From positions 17,896-81,895 of the IMG/VR virus record IMGVR_UViG_3300047548_001261: DNA of 64,000 bases. One strand, 5' to 3'. Positions 56,808 to 63,602 of this stretch are shown here, one piece after another. How positions within the stretch are numbered: the stretch's first letter is position 1; every line of letters starts with the position of its first letter. This DNA comes from a virus. Position numbers and translations under genes: made by a program. The notes beneath the pieces are model-generated. The model searched no databases. It was not told the origin of the DNA and was given only the letters and a program-made list of their open reading frames with translations.

Positions 56808-56819
56808 TCCCCTAGGGGA
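56808..56819 (-). promoter_or_regulatory. Perfectly palindromic leader element TCCCCTAGGGGA
   Basis: A fully palindromic version of the repeated element, ahead of the AT-rich gene and just after the 78-aa gene. Confidence 0.5.
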
Positions 56820-56829
56820 GTTGTCGTAG

Positions 56830-57066
56830 TCAACTCCCCATCGGCGGTATCCATTGGCTATTGTCGTAATCAACTTCACCATCGGCGGTGATAGGGTCTA
56901 CTAGGACTTGGCGTGTTGTGTACTCGTCAGTCAGTTCTCTTGCGACTTCTGGCAAATTGTCGAAAGGCTCGTCATCCACAACTTTTTGGTGGGCTTCTTC
57001 CGGGGAGTCGGCTTCGACAAGATAAGTAATCCTTAACTCCCTGAAGGTGTGGACGTGAAATTTCAT
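56830..57066 (-). CDS. Small acidic protein, paralogue of the 60649-61257 gene product, 78 aa
   Basis: Start at ATG 57066 after GGAGAAC; earlier codons are promoter DNA. The middle, VEADSPEEAHQKVVDDEPFD followed by LPEVARELTDE and LVDPITADGEVDYDN, is shared with the protein encoded at 60649-61257, which carries an added zinc-binding part. The matching promoters (57100 and 61292) suggest duplication of a whole unit. Confidence 0.62.
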   Translation of the reverse strand: MKFHVHTFRELRITYLVEADSPEEAHQKVVDDEPFDNLPEVARELTDEYTTRQVLVDPITADGEVDYDNSQWIPPMGS

Positions 57067-57099
57067 TTTGTTCTCCTGGTTTACTTTGAATGTAGGTAT

Positions 57100-57128
57100 A
57101 TTATAACCCTTTTGAGGTAGTATGTCAA
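57100..57128 (-). promoter_or_regulatory. Strong sigma70 promoter of the repeated family
   Basis: TTGACA (57123-57128), 17-bp spacer, TATAAT (57100-57105), on the - strand; only a few bases differ from the promoter at 61292-61320. Confidence 0.88.
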
Positions 57129-57604
57129 ATCGGGCGATGAGTGTGCTGCTTTTCTTGTGCCTGTTTATAGGCTTGTGCAGCAAGTTCTGGGGTGTCGAAA
57201 TTGCCAAGGAAGATTTGCTTACCTTGGACTTTGATTCTCGCTACCCATTTCTTCCAACGTTTATGAAATGTGACACCCTTATGCCCAGAAGTGTTATTTC
57301 GGTTTTTCCATCTATTTTGCCCATTCTCAGAATGGGTTACTTGTCGCAAGTTCTTTATCCAATTATGGTGTCGGACTTGATCTTCGTGATCAAGTATTCC
57401 TATCGGCCACACCCCATAAACATAAAGCCAAGCAAGTCTGTGTGCCTTATATTTCTTGCCTTTGATGCTTATGTGAATATACTTTTGCGAGGGACTTCCG
57501 GCAATTTGCCCAACTTTCGAGCGCCCCGTGCTTACCTTCCATGTAAAGATTCCGGTTTCTTCGTCATAGTGGAGCAGTTCTTTTAATTCAGCTTGAGTTA
57601 ACAT
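57125..57604 (-). CDS. HNH endonuclease with AP2-type domain
   Basis: 159 residues: N-terminal LLHYDEETGIFTWKVSTGRS, HNH core ILDHEDQVRHHNWIKNLRQV, and a C-terminal AP2 segment (GHKGVTFHKRWKKWVARIKV, then FLGNFDTPELAAQAYKQA). A free-standing homing endonuclease. Its stop lies inside the -35 box of the following promoter. Confidence 0.88.
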   Translation of the reverse strand: MLTQAELKELLHYDEETGIFTWKVSTGRSKVGQIAGSPSQKYIHISIKGKKYKAHRLAWLYVYGVWPIGILDHEDQVRHHNWIKNLRQVTHSENGQNRWKNRNNTSGHKGVTFHKRWKKWVARIKVQGKQIFLGNFDTPELAAQAYKQAQEKQHTHRPI

Positions 57605-57786
57605 GGCTTAAGTCGTTTTCCTGTTTTCCTTGCATCAAGACATGTAACAATCCGCTGCGACGTAACAATCTCTATATCGGTCTTGCGCGGCCCGATCACA
57701 AAGAACCTGGAGGCGGCGGATGGACGTTTGGTTGGTCTGAGTTGCAAGGAACGTGCTCTTGCGTCTGCGGCGTGGTTTATTGGCAT
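57598..57786 (-). CDS. Hypothetical basic 62-aa protein
   Basis: Arg-rich (ARSLQLRPTKRPSAASRFFV) with a strand-helix C terminus. Overlaps both neighbours by 7-10 bp. No known family. Confidence 0.45.
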   Translation of the reverse strand: MPINHAADARARSLQLRPTKRPSAASRFFVIGPRKTDIEIVTSQRIVTCLDARKTGKRLKPC

Positions 57787-57998
57787 GATTGAAGCTCCTT
57801 AATTCTGGTTGCCCACTCCTCGCGGGTTTTAGTTTCGTAGCCCACAGACTCCATCTCGGCCTGAACCGTATCTATTGCTTGCTGCCACCTTGCCTTGGCT
57901 TCGGGGGTGGCAAGAGGGTTGGATGGTGGTGGAGGGTTGTTGTGGAGTTGTTCAAAGTGTTGGGTTAGGTCGAGCGAGTCTTTCATTGCTTTGTTCAT
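57777..57998 (-). CDS. Hypothetical 73-aa protein
   Basis: Helical, with a Pro-rich loop (NNPPPPSNPLATPEA). It is the last phage-type gene before cassette array 2 and has the TCCACTAGGGGA leader element in front. Confidence 0.52.
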   Translation of the reverse strand: MNKAMKDSLDLTQHFEQLHNNPPPPSNPLATPEAKARWQQAIDTVQAEMESVGYETKTREEWATRIKELQSCQ

Positions 57999-58003
57999 TT
58001 TGT

Positions 58004-58015
58004 TCCCCTAGTGGA
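58004..58015 (-). promoter_or_regulatory. TCCACTAGGGGA leader element
   Basis: TCCACTAGGGGA on the coding strand, 5 nt upstream of the 73-aa gene start; the cassette-like DNA begins right after it. Confidence 0.55.
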
Positions 58016-58062
58016 AGGTTTCGGATTTTTAGAGTCGGAGGCTGCTTACTTTTGCGTTATGC
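58016..58062 (-). repeat. Partial attC-like site at the left edge of array 2
   Basis: GAGGCTGCTTACTTTTGCG followed by GTTATGC at 58056-58062. Only the right half of a site is clear; the left half is replaced by the phage leader. Confidence 0.5.
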
Positions 58063-58260
58063 ACCAATAATCCGCTTAGCTTCTAAAACGGCATCGTATA
58101 ATGCACTTTCATCGCTGTTTAGCTCATGCTTCCTGATTATCGGCCGAGCAGCTTCAATCAGTGTATTTATCGCTTTCTCAAGTTGTAGTTCACGGCAGGT
58201 TCTGGCTTTCGTGATTTGCGACAATTCTAAGTAAAGTTTATCTAGTGTTTCGGTTTCCAT
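58057..58260 (-). CDS. Cassette gene: helical 67-aa protein
   Basis: Start at ATG 58260 (METETLDKLYLELSQITKAR); the upstream in-frame codons read through attC-like DNA. The product is all helical. TAA stop lies in the GTTATGC box. No function known. Confidence 0.58.
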   Translation of the reverse strand: METETLDKLYLELSQITKARTCRELQLEKAINTLIEAARPIIRKHELNSDESALYDAVLEAKRIIGA

Positions 58261-58303
58261 TATGTATCCTATTTTTGACGGATAACCCGTCATCGTTGGT
58301 TGG

Positions 58304-58585
58304 TTAGTTTTTGCAGCTGTCATTAAAAGGGATAGCTGACATATCGCCGCTATATGGATACCATACTGATACACAATTTAATCTGCTTGTGCTGTTGTCG
58401 GCTTTGCAAACATAGGCTTCTTCAGTGCAAACATGAATGCCAATTGTCTTCAGATAGTCTTGCAGCTCTTTGGCAACTTCAAGATAAAAAGATAGCCTTT
58501 GGCTATATGAGTCTGTTTTAAGGCTTATGTAGTTGCCGTTTTGTGTTACGCTGCCATGTGGCAGTTGTATTCTTTGTGCGTTCAT
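58304..58585 (-). CDS. Cassette gene: hypothetical 93-aa protein
   Basis: Start at ATG 58585 (MNAQRIQLPHGSVTQNGNYI). Beta-rich with a helix (SFYLEVAKELQDYLKTIG) and two Cys. TAA within a GTTAGTT box. Family unknown. Confidence 0.55.
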   Translation of the reverse strand: MNAQRIQLPHGSVTQNGNYISLKTDSYSQRLSFYLEVAKELQDYLKTIGIHVCTEEAYVCKADNSTSRLNCVSVWYPYSGDMSAIPFNDSCKN

Positions 58586-58678
58586 TGCTTTCCTCAGGTT
58601 AAGCCGCGTCTGTGCGGCAGGGGATTTTGTTGCCATAAAATAAGCCGTCATCACTTTAAGCTTGTTGGTATAAACTAC

Positions 58679-59413
58679 CTACTTAGGTAGTAAGTAACAC
58701 CAGTCTGTTATTTCACAATAGACTAAATCTTCGGCGTCCGGCACATAATTTTTATCCATGCTATAGCCGTGAGACTCTGGGATTAGATTGCACCCTTTTT
58801 CTGTAATATCCCAAACCATTGCAGTATATACGTCATTACCAAACCTATCTAAGACAGTATATCTGGTAGCAACTACTTCAACTATGTCTTTATGTTTGGG
58901 TTTACATGAATAGATCCAATAAGGAACATCTCGACCAGTCCATTTATGCAAAGCTGCTTTATCTTTTCGATAGTATTCTCTGTAACATTCTACAGGGTCA
59001 GAAGAGATTTTACAGTAGTCAGGCATAGCTAGGGCTAGTGGTGTAAAACCTTTATTAACCAACCCCTTATTAGCGTAGACTCGTAAAGCAGTTTTATAAA
59101 TGTTAAAACTGCCTAGTTCTAGTTTAGATATACTTAAATGGATTTTATCTGAATCCCATCTATGAAATCTTTCTATATCTAATTCCTTCATTAGACGATA
59201 TACATAACAGAAATTGTCAAAGCTTTCTCTTACCCACACACTACATGGATGATTAACATGCGTAGTTTTATAAGGCGCAACCTGCTCTCCAGCAAGCACA
59301 TTAACAGCAGTACATAGAAGTTGGGCGGATTCTAATATCATTTTAACTACATGTTTATCTGTGTGGTATTGTGCAGCAAGCCTAGGGTCTTTGTCTAAAT
59401 AGAATATATTCAT
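58679..59413 (-). CDS. Phage protein of the MNIFYLDKDP type, 244 aa
   Basis: Start at ATG 59413 (MNIFYLDKDPRLAAQYHTDK), where the conserved opening begins. Next come HVVKMILESAQLLCTAVNVL, HVNHPCSVWV and a Tyr/Lys-rich body. Proteins with this opening occur in many phages and are sometimes annotated as pyrimidine-dimer glycosylases; I do not see the T4 DenV active-site sequence, so the activity is uncertain. The gene is AT-rich and lacks clear attC boxes on its own edges, so it may be a passenger in the array. Confidence 0.6.
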   Translation of the reverse strand: MNIFYLDKDPRLAAQYHTDKHVVKMILESAQLLCTAVNVLAGEQVAPYKTTHVNHPCSVWVRESFDNFCYVYRLMKELDIERFHRWDSDKIHLSISKLELGSFNIYKTALRVYANKGLVNKGFTPLALAMPDYCKISSDPVECYREYYRKDKAALHKWTGRDVPYWIYSCKPKHKDIVEVVATRYTVLDRFGNDVYTAMVWDITEKGCNLIPESHGYSMDKNYVPDAEDLVYCEITDWCYLLPK

Positions 59414-59539
59414 TGATGTTTTCCTACTGCGCTTCGAGTAAAAATCGTATATTATTCTATAGCACACGCAGTTGTGTACTATCAAATCGTTCTTTGTAAA
59501 TTCACTTAAGAAATGTCCACGGTTTCTATAGCGCATTGT

Positions 59540-59578
59540 TTAAAATATGTATTGGCGCGGCTTAATTACGCGTTATAC
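59540..59578 (-). repeat. attC-like site in array 2
   Basis: GGCGCGGCTTAATTACGC ends in GTTATAC (59572-59578), which supplies the TAA of the 70-aa gene. The matching left half is not clear. Confidence 0.55.
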
Positions 59579-59785
59579 GGCACTATCTGAACTCAACCAC
59601 TCGTCAATGTATTCATCTACAAGCTTAGCAAACCCTTCTGCTTCTTCTTTTGTTTTGCATTTTGTAGCCAATGCAAGCCCATGTGGGTATTGATTTGTTT
59701 CTATTGGGATTAGCCTGACATAGTGGATAAGTCCACCATCTTCTGATGTGCTATATACAGATGTATGCTTACCTTTAAACGCCAT
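59573..59785 (-). CDS. Cassette gene: hypothetical 70-aa protein
   Basis: Beta-rich N terminus (HTSVYSTSEDGGLIHYVRLI) and a C-terminal helix (EEAEGFAKLVDEYIDEWLSS). The stop is inside the attC-like box. Unknown family. Confidence 0.58.
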   Translation of the reverse strand: MAFKGKHTSVYSTSEDGGLIHYVRLIPIETNQYPHGLALATKCKTKEEAEGFAKLVDEYIDEWLSSDSAV

Positions 59786-59827
59786 ACTTCCTCCGAAGCT
59801 ACGTATAAATCTTCTCTCAATCTGACC

Positions 59828-60070
59828 TCAGCTTTGAGCACGATGCAGTTTAATTGCTCGTACTCTCCACGCCTCATATTGCAGCGGGTCAAGCCGCTGT
59901 GTGCCACCGTCACCGTACATCAACTGACTATTTCTACCTTCTTGCCAACGAAGGTTTGCAGTGGCAATCATCGTTTTTAGTGCGCCGATTTTCGTGTCGT
60001 GCAGCGACTCCAGAGAAAAGCCTGACTCAAAAATGCAGTCGCACCACTCAAATGCAAAAACATTGCTCAT
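59828..60070 (-). CDS. Hypothetical 80-aa protein in array 2
   Basis: MSNVFAFEWCDCIFESGFSL opening and an IKL-type end (EAWRVRAIKLHRAQS), a short protein type I recall from phages and cassettes. ATGA overlap with the following 68-aa gene shows they are translated together, unusual inside a one-gene-per-cassette array. Confidence 0.55.
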   Translation of the reverse strand: MSNVFAFEWCDCIFESGFSLESLHDTKIGALKTMIATANLRWQEGRNSQLMYGDGGTQRLDPLQYEAWRVRAIKLHRAQS

Positions 60071-60273
60071 GCTTTCACCTGTTTAAGGTTAATTTCACTG
60101 ATACCCAAGGTTTTAAGTCCGCCTTGGCTTGTTTCTACAGTGACCCATACTTCTGGAATGGCGTGTGGACTATCGCGCTTGTCAGCCATAACCGCCACGA
60201 TTTCGCATGGGTCGCTTTCAAATTTTGTATGGCTAAAACTACCAGTTTTTTTTTGTAGCATGTGTAAGTGCAT
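60067..60273 (-). CDS. Hypothetical 68-aa protein in array 2
   Basis: Acidic beta-rich protein with FESDPCEIVAVMADKRDS. A different upstream frame (MITIETALLGR, from about 60307 after AGGGGG) may be the true beginning, joined by a one-base shift; the evidence is not strong. Overlaps the 80-aa gene by 4 bp. Confidence 0.5.
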   Translation of the reverse strand: MHLHMLQKKTGSFSHTKFESDPCEIVAVMADKRDSPHAIPEVWVTVETSQGGLKTLGISEINLKQVKA

Positions 60274-60334
60274 GTTCGGCCCAGCAAGGCTGTTTCGATT
60301 GTTATCATTTCTAACCCCCTTCGATAGGTTATTG

Positions 60335-60346
60335 TCCCCTAGGGGA
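60335..60346 (-). promoter_or_regulatory. Perfect palindromic leader element TCCCCTAGGGGA
   Basis: Fully palindromic copy of the repeated leader element, 60 bp ahead of the 68-aa frame and about 30 bp ahead of its alternative start. Confidence 0.45.
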
Positions 60347-60370
60347 CGTAGATTGGGTTGGTTGGGAGCT

Positions 60371-60577
60371 CTAGTATAGTAGACCTGCCTCCACTAATTG
60401 TTCAATAATAATAAGCATGTTCCGTGAATCGTTTGCAGTGTGTTCTCGTTTAGGTTGTGCTTTAATTGCAGTTAGTTTATCAAACAGCCTGCTAGCGGTA
60501 TTGTCTTCACATGAAGCAAACCCGCTCAGATGAATTAGTTCATCCAGTTCTTCTTCTGTTAATTCAACAATTCTCAT
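60371..60577 (-). CDS. Hypothetical acidic 68-aa protein
   Basis: Start at ATG 60577 (MRIVELTEEELDELIHLSG), helical and acidic, a common phage small-protein type. It lies beside the last GTTRRRY box of array 2. Function unknown. Confidence 0.55.
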   Translation of the reverse strand: MRIVELTEEELDELIHLSGFASCEDNTASRLFDKLTAIKAQPKREHTANDSRNMLIIIEQLVEAGLLY

Positions 60578-60597
60578 CACCTTATCTCACTTGTGGG

Positions 60598-60639
60598 TCA
60601 AATCGGTCTGTGGGCGGTCGCCTTACCGTGGCGTTATAT
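60598..60639 (-). repeat. attC-like site at the right edge of array 2
   Basis: GGGCGGTCGCCTTACCGTGG followed by GCGTTATAT (box 60633-60639). It lies just past the stop of the 60649-61257 gene, so that gene marks the phage side of the junction. Confidence 0.55.
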
Positions 60640-60648
60640 TTATTTTCA

Positions 60649-61257
60649 CTAACTGCTATGCCACGACATATGTCCGCCGCAATCCCGGCATTCGTAATTT
60701 ACACAGTAGCTTCCATACTCCTGACTACCGCATGAGGTGCACTGATACAACGTGTTTGACGGGCAATCTGTCCATCTGCAACCACCGCCATATTCGTTTG
60801 GCTCTCGCCCACAATAAGGGCAATTGTCGTTGTCGTAGTCAACGTCGTCGCCATCGTCGATAGGGTCGATCAGGACTTGGATGTCACGCTGATCGCTTAA
60901 CTCTCGTGATACTTCCGACAAGGATTCGGAAACCGAATCGTCAAAGACTTTTTGGTGGGCTTCTTCCGGGGAGTCGGCTTCAGCTTCCGTTCTAAAATTG
61001 TCTTCAGCATCCTGCCAAAGGTTAGGATTAATCGCTTCAGCGATCAAGACCGCCTCCTTGCGTTGTTCGTCCGTGAAAATGTCAAAACCTGACGATATTA
61101 TTTGTCCAGCATTATCTTTAATCCCGAAACAATAATGATCGGCGGAAGCGCCAAGCCAACCGCCATTGGCAACATGTGAGAGCAGCCTTTCGGCGGCAAT
61201 GGCCGCCATTAAAGAAAATTTATTTTCTATTCTGATTTGGTTAATTCGCTTTTTCAC
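60649..61257 (-). CDS. Zinc-binding phage protein, paralogue of the 56830-57066 gene product
   Basis: Start at GTG 61257 after AAGGAAACC, because upstream codons are the promoter. The first half (MAAIAAERLLSHVANGGWLG) is unknown; the middle EADSPEEAHQKVFDDS...ELSDQRDIQVLIDPI matches the 78-aa protein at 56830-57066; the C-terminal 60 residues hold CPYCG...CRW...C and CTSCG...C...CRDCGG, two zinc-ribbon pairs. It probably binds nucleic acid or protein through them. Confidence 0.68.
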   Translation of the reverse strand: MKKRINQIRIENKFSLMAAIAAERLLSHVANGGWLGASADHYCFGIKDNAGQIISSGFDIFTDEQRKEAVLIAEAINPNLWQDAEDNFRTEAEADSPEEAHQKVFDDSVSESLSEVSRELSDQRDIQVLIDPIDDGDDVDYDNDNCPYCGREPNEYGGGCRWTDCPSNTLYQCTSCGSQEYGSYCVNYECRDCGGHMSWHSS

Positions 61258-61291
61258 TGAGGTTTCCTTGGTTTGTTTTGAATGTAGGTAT

Positions 61292-61320
61292 ATTATATCC
61301 CTTTTGAGGTAGTATGTCAA
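61292..61320 (-). promoter_or_regulatory. Strong sigma70 promoter of the repeated family
   Basis: TTGACA (61315-61320), 17-bp spacer, TATAAT (61292-61297) on the - strand, ahead of the zinc-binding gene. Confidence 0.88.
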
Positions 61321-61499
61321 ATCGGGCGAGGCGTCTTCCGCAAAGCGTCATCGTAATTGGCAAGGGCGACTTTAGCAGCTTTCTTAGTGGCTGGACTCTT
61401 TGCCTCTTGGTAGGCGCGAACGGCTTCAATGAACACATCTTTTTCAAGACAATCGATCATGGTTTCTTGCAAGACTTCGGTATCTAATTTGTTAAACAT
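61317..61499 (-). CDS. Hypothetical 60-aa protein
   Basis: Helical, Lys/Ala-rich (AYQEAKSPATKKAAKVALAN). It ends in the -35 box of the promoter and shares one base with the stop of the 396-aa gene, so it is coupled to that gene. Confidence 0.58.
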   Translation of the reverse strand: MFNKLDTEVLQETMIDCLEKDVFIEAVRAYQEAKSPATKKAAKVALANYDDALRKTPRPI

Positions 61500-62689
61500 T
61501 ATTCAATTCCCTTCGATAATATTTTATTGATTACAAGGTCGAATCCGACCTGCATAATTTCGTCCAGGATTCCGTGCTCACGCAGGATTGCAAGTAAGGT
61601 GACATGATTGCCTTCCTTTAACATTATCTCCCGTAAGGCGCGGCCCTCGCCGTGTGTGATGGCATACAGAAGCCCTCGGTGAAACAGTCTCGGGCTGTTC
61701 AGGCTGTTCTTATAAAAGCCTTGGCCGGCAAAGGTAACTTCGTCCTGTCGGGAGTCCGTCGGGAACCACATTCCTGATCGGTAAGATGTCATTATCGGTA
61801 GCCCGTACCGGCGATGGATTCCTTCCATGAATCGCTCCAACGCGCGGAACGCCTTCGGTAAGGCGTGCAAATCCGAATACATAGACTGTACGCCTTCGGT
61901 AAACTCTTTGGCAGTTAATGGCTTACCTATTCCAAGGTGGGCAAGGGTATCAGGGAAGATGGCCTTAGCGGCTTCGTAGCGAGTTGTTCCGACCCCTAGT
62001 GGACGATTGTAGTGCCCAAAACCTAATACGTCGTACAGACTGGTATAAACCGCCATATCGGGCAAGGATGGCTTGCCTTGTACCTCTCGCCTGCTGTTGA
62101 CTATGTCCGACTGGTGTTTCTCAAATTTAGCAAAGAGTTCCGCATCATTTGTAAAGTCCTCGAACTCTAGTAGGTAGTGGGATTCAATCCTTGAAGAAAA
62201 ATTTTCTAAGTGAGAGATGTCAGGGTACAGTTTGGACAAGTCGTATTCGGTTTCACAAAGGTAAACTCTATCTACCGTGTTCTGGGATAGTGCCTCAATT
62301 AAATCTCTGCGGTAAAGGCGTAAATAAACTAAGTACCTGGACGCTTCGCGGGCGTGTTGTCGGGCTTTATTGAAGAGGGCGACTGGTTTGGAAGACTTTA
62401 CAAAGGTTTTGCCATCGTGCCTGCCTCGTACAGTAATCGCATCGAGGCGCAGGGCTAGGGATATTTCCTCGAGAGTGTGCCCTAGGTAGTCCTCAAGGTC
62501 TTTGGGTGGGAGCCTGTACATTGGGTAAGCGTTATTTATTCCTGCACTATTCCTAAGAATATTTAGTTCCTTGGGTGTTGGCCCTGTCCTTTTAGAGGGT
62601 TTCCCTCTGGATGTGGTTTCAGGGATATCGAGGGTGCAGTAAAAATCCTCAGGGGTTGGTTTACGGAATAAGTTGGCTTGTCTGGGCAT
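61499..62689 (-). CDS. Unknown 396-aa protein at the head of the - strand block
   Basis: The largest unknown in the right part of the window. It is basic in the first 40 residues (RKPTPEDFYCTLDIPETTSR), helical in the middle and ends in an amphipathic helix (VGFDLVINKILSKGIE). No nuclease, helicase or DNA-binding motif is evident. Its position next to a non-coding, repeat-bearing region suggests a replication-initiation or control role, but that is inference. Confidence 0.6.
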   Translation of the reverse strand: MPRQANLFRKPTPEDFYCTLDIPETTSRGKPSKRTGPTPKELNILRNSAGINNAYPMYRLPPKDLEDYLGHTLEEISLALRLDAITVRGRHDGKTFVKSSKPVALFNKARQHAREASRYLVYLRLYRRDLIEALSQNTVDRVYLCETEYDLSKLYPDISHLENFSSRIESHYLLEFEDFTNDAELFAKFEKHQSDIVNSRREVQGKPSLPDMAVYTSLYDVLGFGHYNRPLGVGTTRYEAAKAIFPDTLAHLGIGKPLTAKEFTEGVQSMYSDLHALPKAFRALERFMEGIHRRYGLPIMTSYRSGMWFPTDSRQDEVTFAGQGFYKNSLNSPRLFHRGLLYAITHGEGRALREIMLKEGNHVTLLAILREHGILDEIMQVGFDLVINKILSKGIE

Positions 62690-62846
62690 TTTTGTGAGTT
62701 CCTTTCGGCAGTTGTTGCCGATTGTGCTAATTTTATCTAGCGTATTGGTCAGCGGCGCGGGAGGCTAGGCGGGACGCGGGCTAGAGGAGGTTTTTGGGTG
62801 GATTTTAGGATTTTGTCGCCTGAGTGAGAAATGTATGGAGTTGAAA

Positions 62847-62909
62847 CCATGAGTATCTTAATAGAAAAACGACCAAAAAGATAGTGAAATTCTATTAAGA
62901 TACCCATGA
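62847..62909. repeat. Large imperfect inverted repeat
   Basis: CCATGAGTATCTTAATAGAA (62847-62866) and TTCTATTAAGATACCCATGA (62890-62909) pair at 18 of 20 positions around a 23-nt AT-rich loop. Flanking TTGAAAC and GTTTCC extend the similarity loosely. Confidence 0.78.
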
Positions 62910-63255
62910 TTAAGTTTCCACTGATGGGTAGGTAGCCCAAAAGGGCCTAAAAAACGATCCTCTTATTTATAATAAAAATATTTTCAAACATATATATATA
63001 TATGCCCTTATATAAGCCTCAATCGCACAGGATTCCTGACCTGCGGCACTCTAGCTGCAAATTTCGCACTCAGCTGCAAATAGAGAACAAACAGAGAACA
63101 TGCACCATTTTGGTGCAAAATTTTGAAAATCATTCGCAGATTTTTCCGCTTGTCAAATATCAATTTTCGTGCCAAAGAAAATAAAAACTTGGACTGGAAA
63201 TTGCTTTGGTCGCGAATTAACGTCGTGGACGAGGCCCTGCGGGAAGCATCTTTTG

Positions 63256-63267
63256 TCCACTAGGGGA
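63256..63267 (+). promoter_or_regulatory. TCCACTAGGGGA element in + orientation
   Basis: Same 12-mer as the - strand leader elements, here on the + strand with no gene following. It may be a relic or a site for a bound factor rather than a ribosome site. Confidence 0.4.
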
Positions 63268-63305
63268 AGATTTTGGCGGGGGCTTGGGGAATTTTGGGCA
63301 ATAAA

Positions 63306-63327
63306 AAGCCCGGACTGAGCCGGGCTT
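63306..63327 (-). terminator. Rho-independent terminator of the lipoprotein gene
   Basis: AAGCCCGG and CCGGGCTT form an 8-bp GC-rich stem; on the - strand TTTTTAT follows. Confidence 0.9.
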
Positions 63328-63343
63328 GTGGGGTTTTAGTGGG

Positions 63344-63544
63344 TTAGTATTGTACACCGTATTTAGATTCGCAGTCAGAATCCGTTGTACAGTCTGGTTT
63401 TATGAATTTGCATTCCGTAAAATCGTCTATTTGATTATCAATATAATACTGGCAATCTTTTATTGGGGTCGAACAGCCTGTTAAAGCTATCGCTAGAATC
63501 AAAGCAACAAACAGGTAACAAATTATAACGGGTATATTTTTCAT
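63344..63544 (-). CDS. Small lipoprotein, 66 aa
   Basis: A signal peptide (MKNIPVIICYLFVALILAIA) ends in the lipobox LTGC, so Cys24 would be lipidated and the rest (PIKDCQYYIDNQIDDFTECK, four more Cys) exposed in the periplasm. Phage lipoproteins of this size often block superinfection or act in lysis; neither can be shown here. It has its own terminator. Confidence 0.75.
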   Translation of the reverse strand: MKNIPVIICYLFVALILAIALTGCSTPIKDCQYYIDNQIDDFTECKFIKPDCTTDSDCESKYGVQY

Positions 63545-63568
63545 TTTCTTACACCTTGATTGATAGTG

Positions 63569-63590
63569 GGGACGTGTTTAAACACGTCCC
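63569..63590. other. 22-bp perfect palindrome
   Basis: GGGACGTGTTT and AAACACGTCCC form a perfect palindrome without a loop, between the lipoprotein gene and the partial gene's stop. No T-run follows. A dyad binding site or a terminator stem are both possible. Confidence 0.6.
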
Positions 63591-63602
63591 TAAGGGATGG
63601 AG

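Larger units (their letters stand above)
58016..60639 (-). mobile_element. Cassette-like array 2, partly decayed
   Basis: Small - strand genes between 58016 and 60640 are bounded by GTTRRRY boxes: GTTATGC (58056-58062), GTTAGTT (58303-58309), GTTATAC (59572-59578) and GTTATAT (60633-60639). Each is preceded on the + strand by attC-like GCTTA or CTTAC motifs, such as GGCGCGGCTTAATTACGC. In three cassettes the stop TAA is inside the box. The left RYYYAAC partners are mostly lost, so the boundaries are less sure than in array 1. Genes of array 2 are AT-rich and unlike the flanking phage genes. Confidence 0.6.
62690..63305. other. Non-coding AT-rich region with repeats, candidate origin or control region
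   Basis: About 600 bp without a gene, between the - strand block and the lipoprotein gene. It contains a large hairpin (62847-62909), an AT dinucleotide run (about 62990-63003), two AGCTGCAAAT copies near 63050-63080, two AGAGAACA copies near 63085-63100, and TGCACCATTTTGGTGCA near 63100. No promoter consensus is obvious. Confidence 0.5.

Noticed and set aside
62990-63005. AT dinucleotide run as a promoter
   Set aside because: TATATA-rich DNA matches many -10 boxes by chance, and no -35 match sits at the correct distance.
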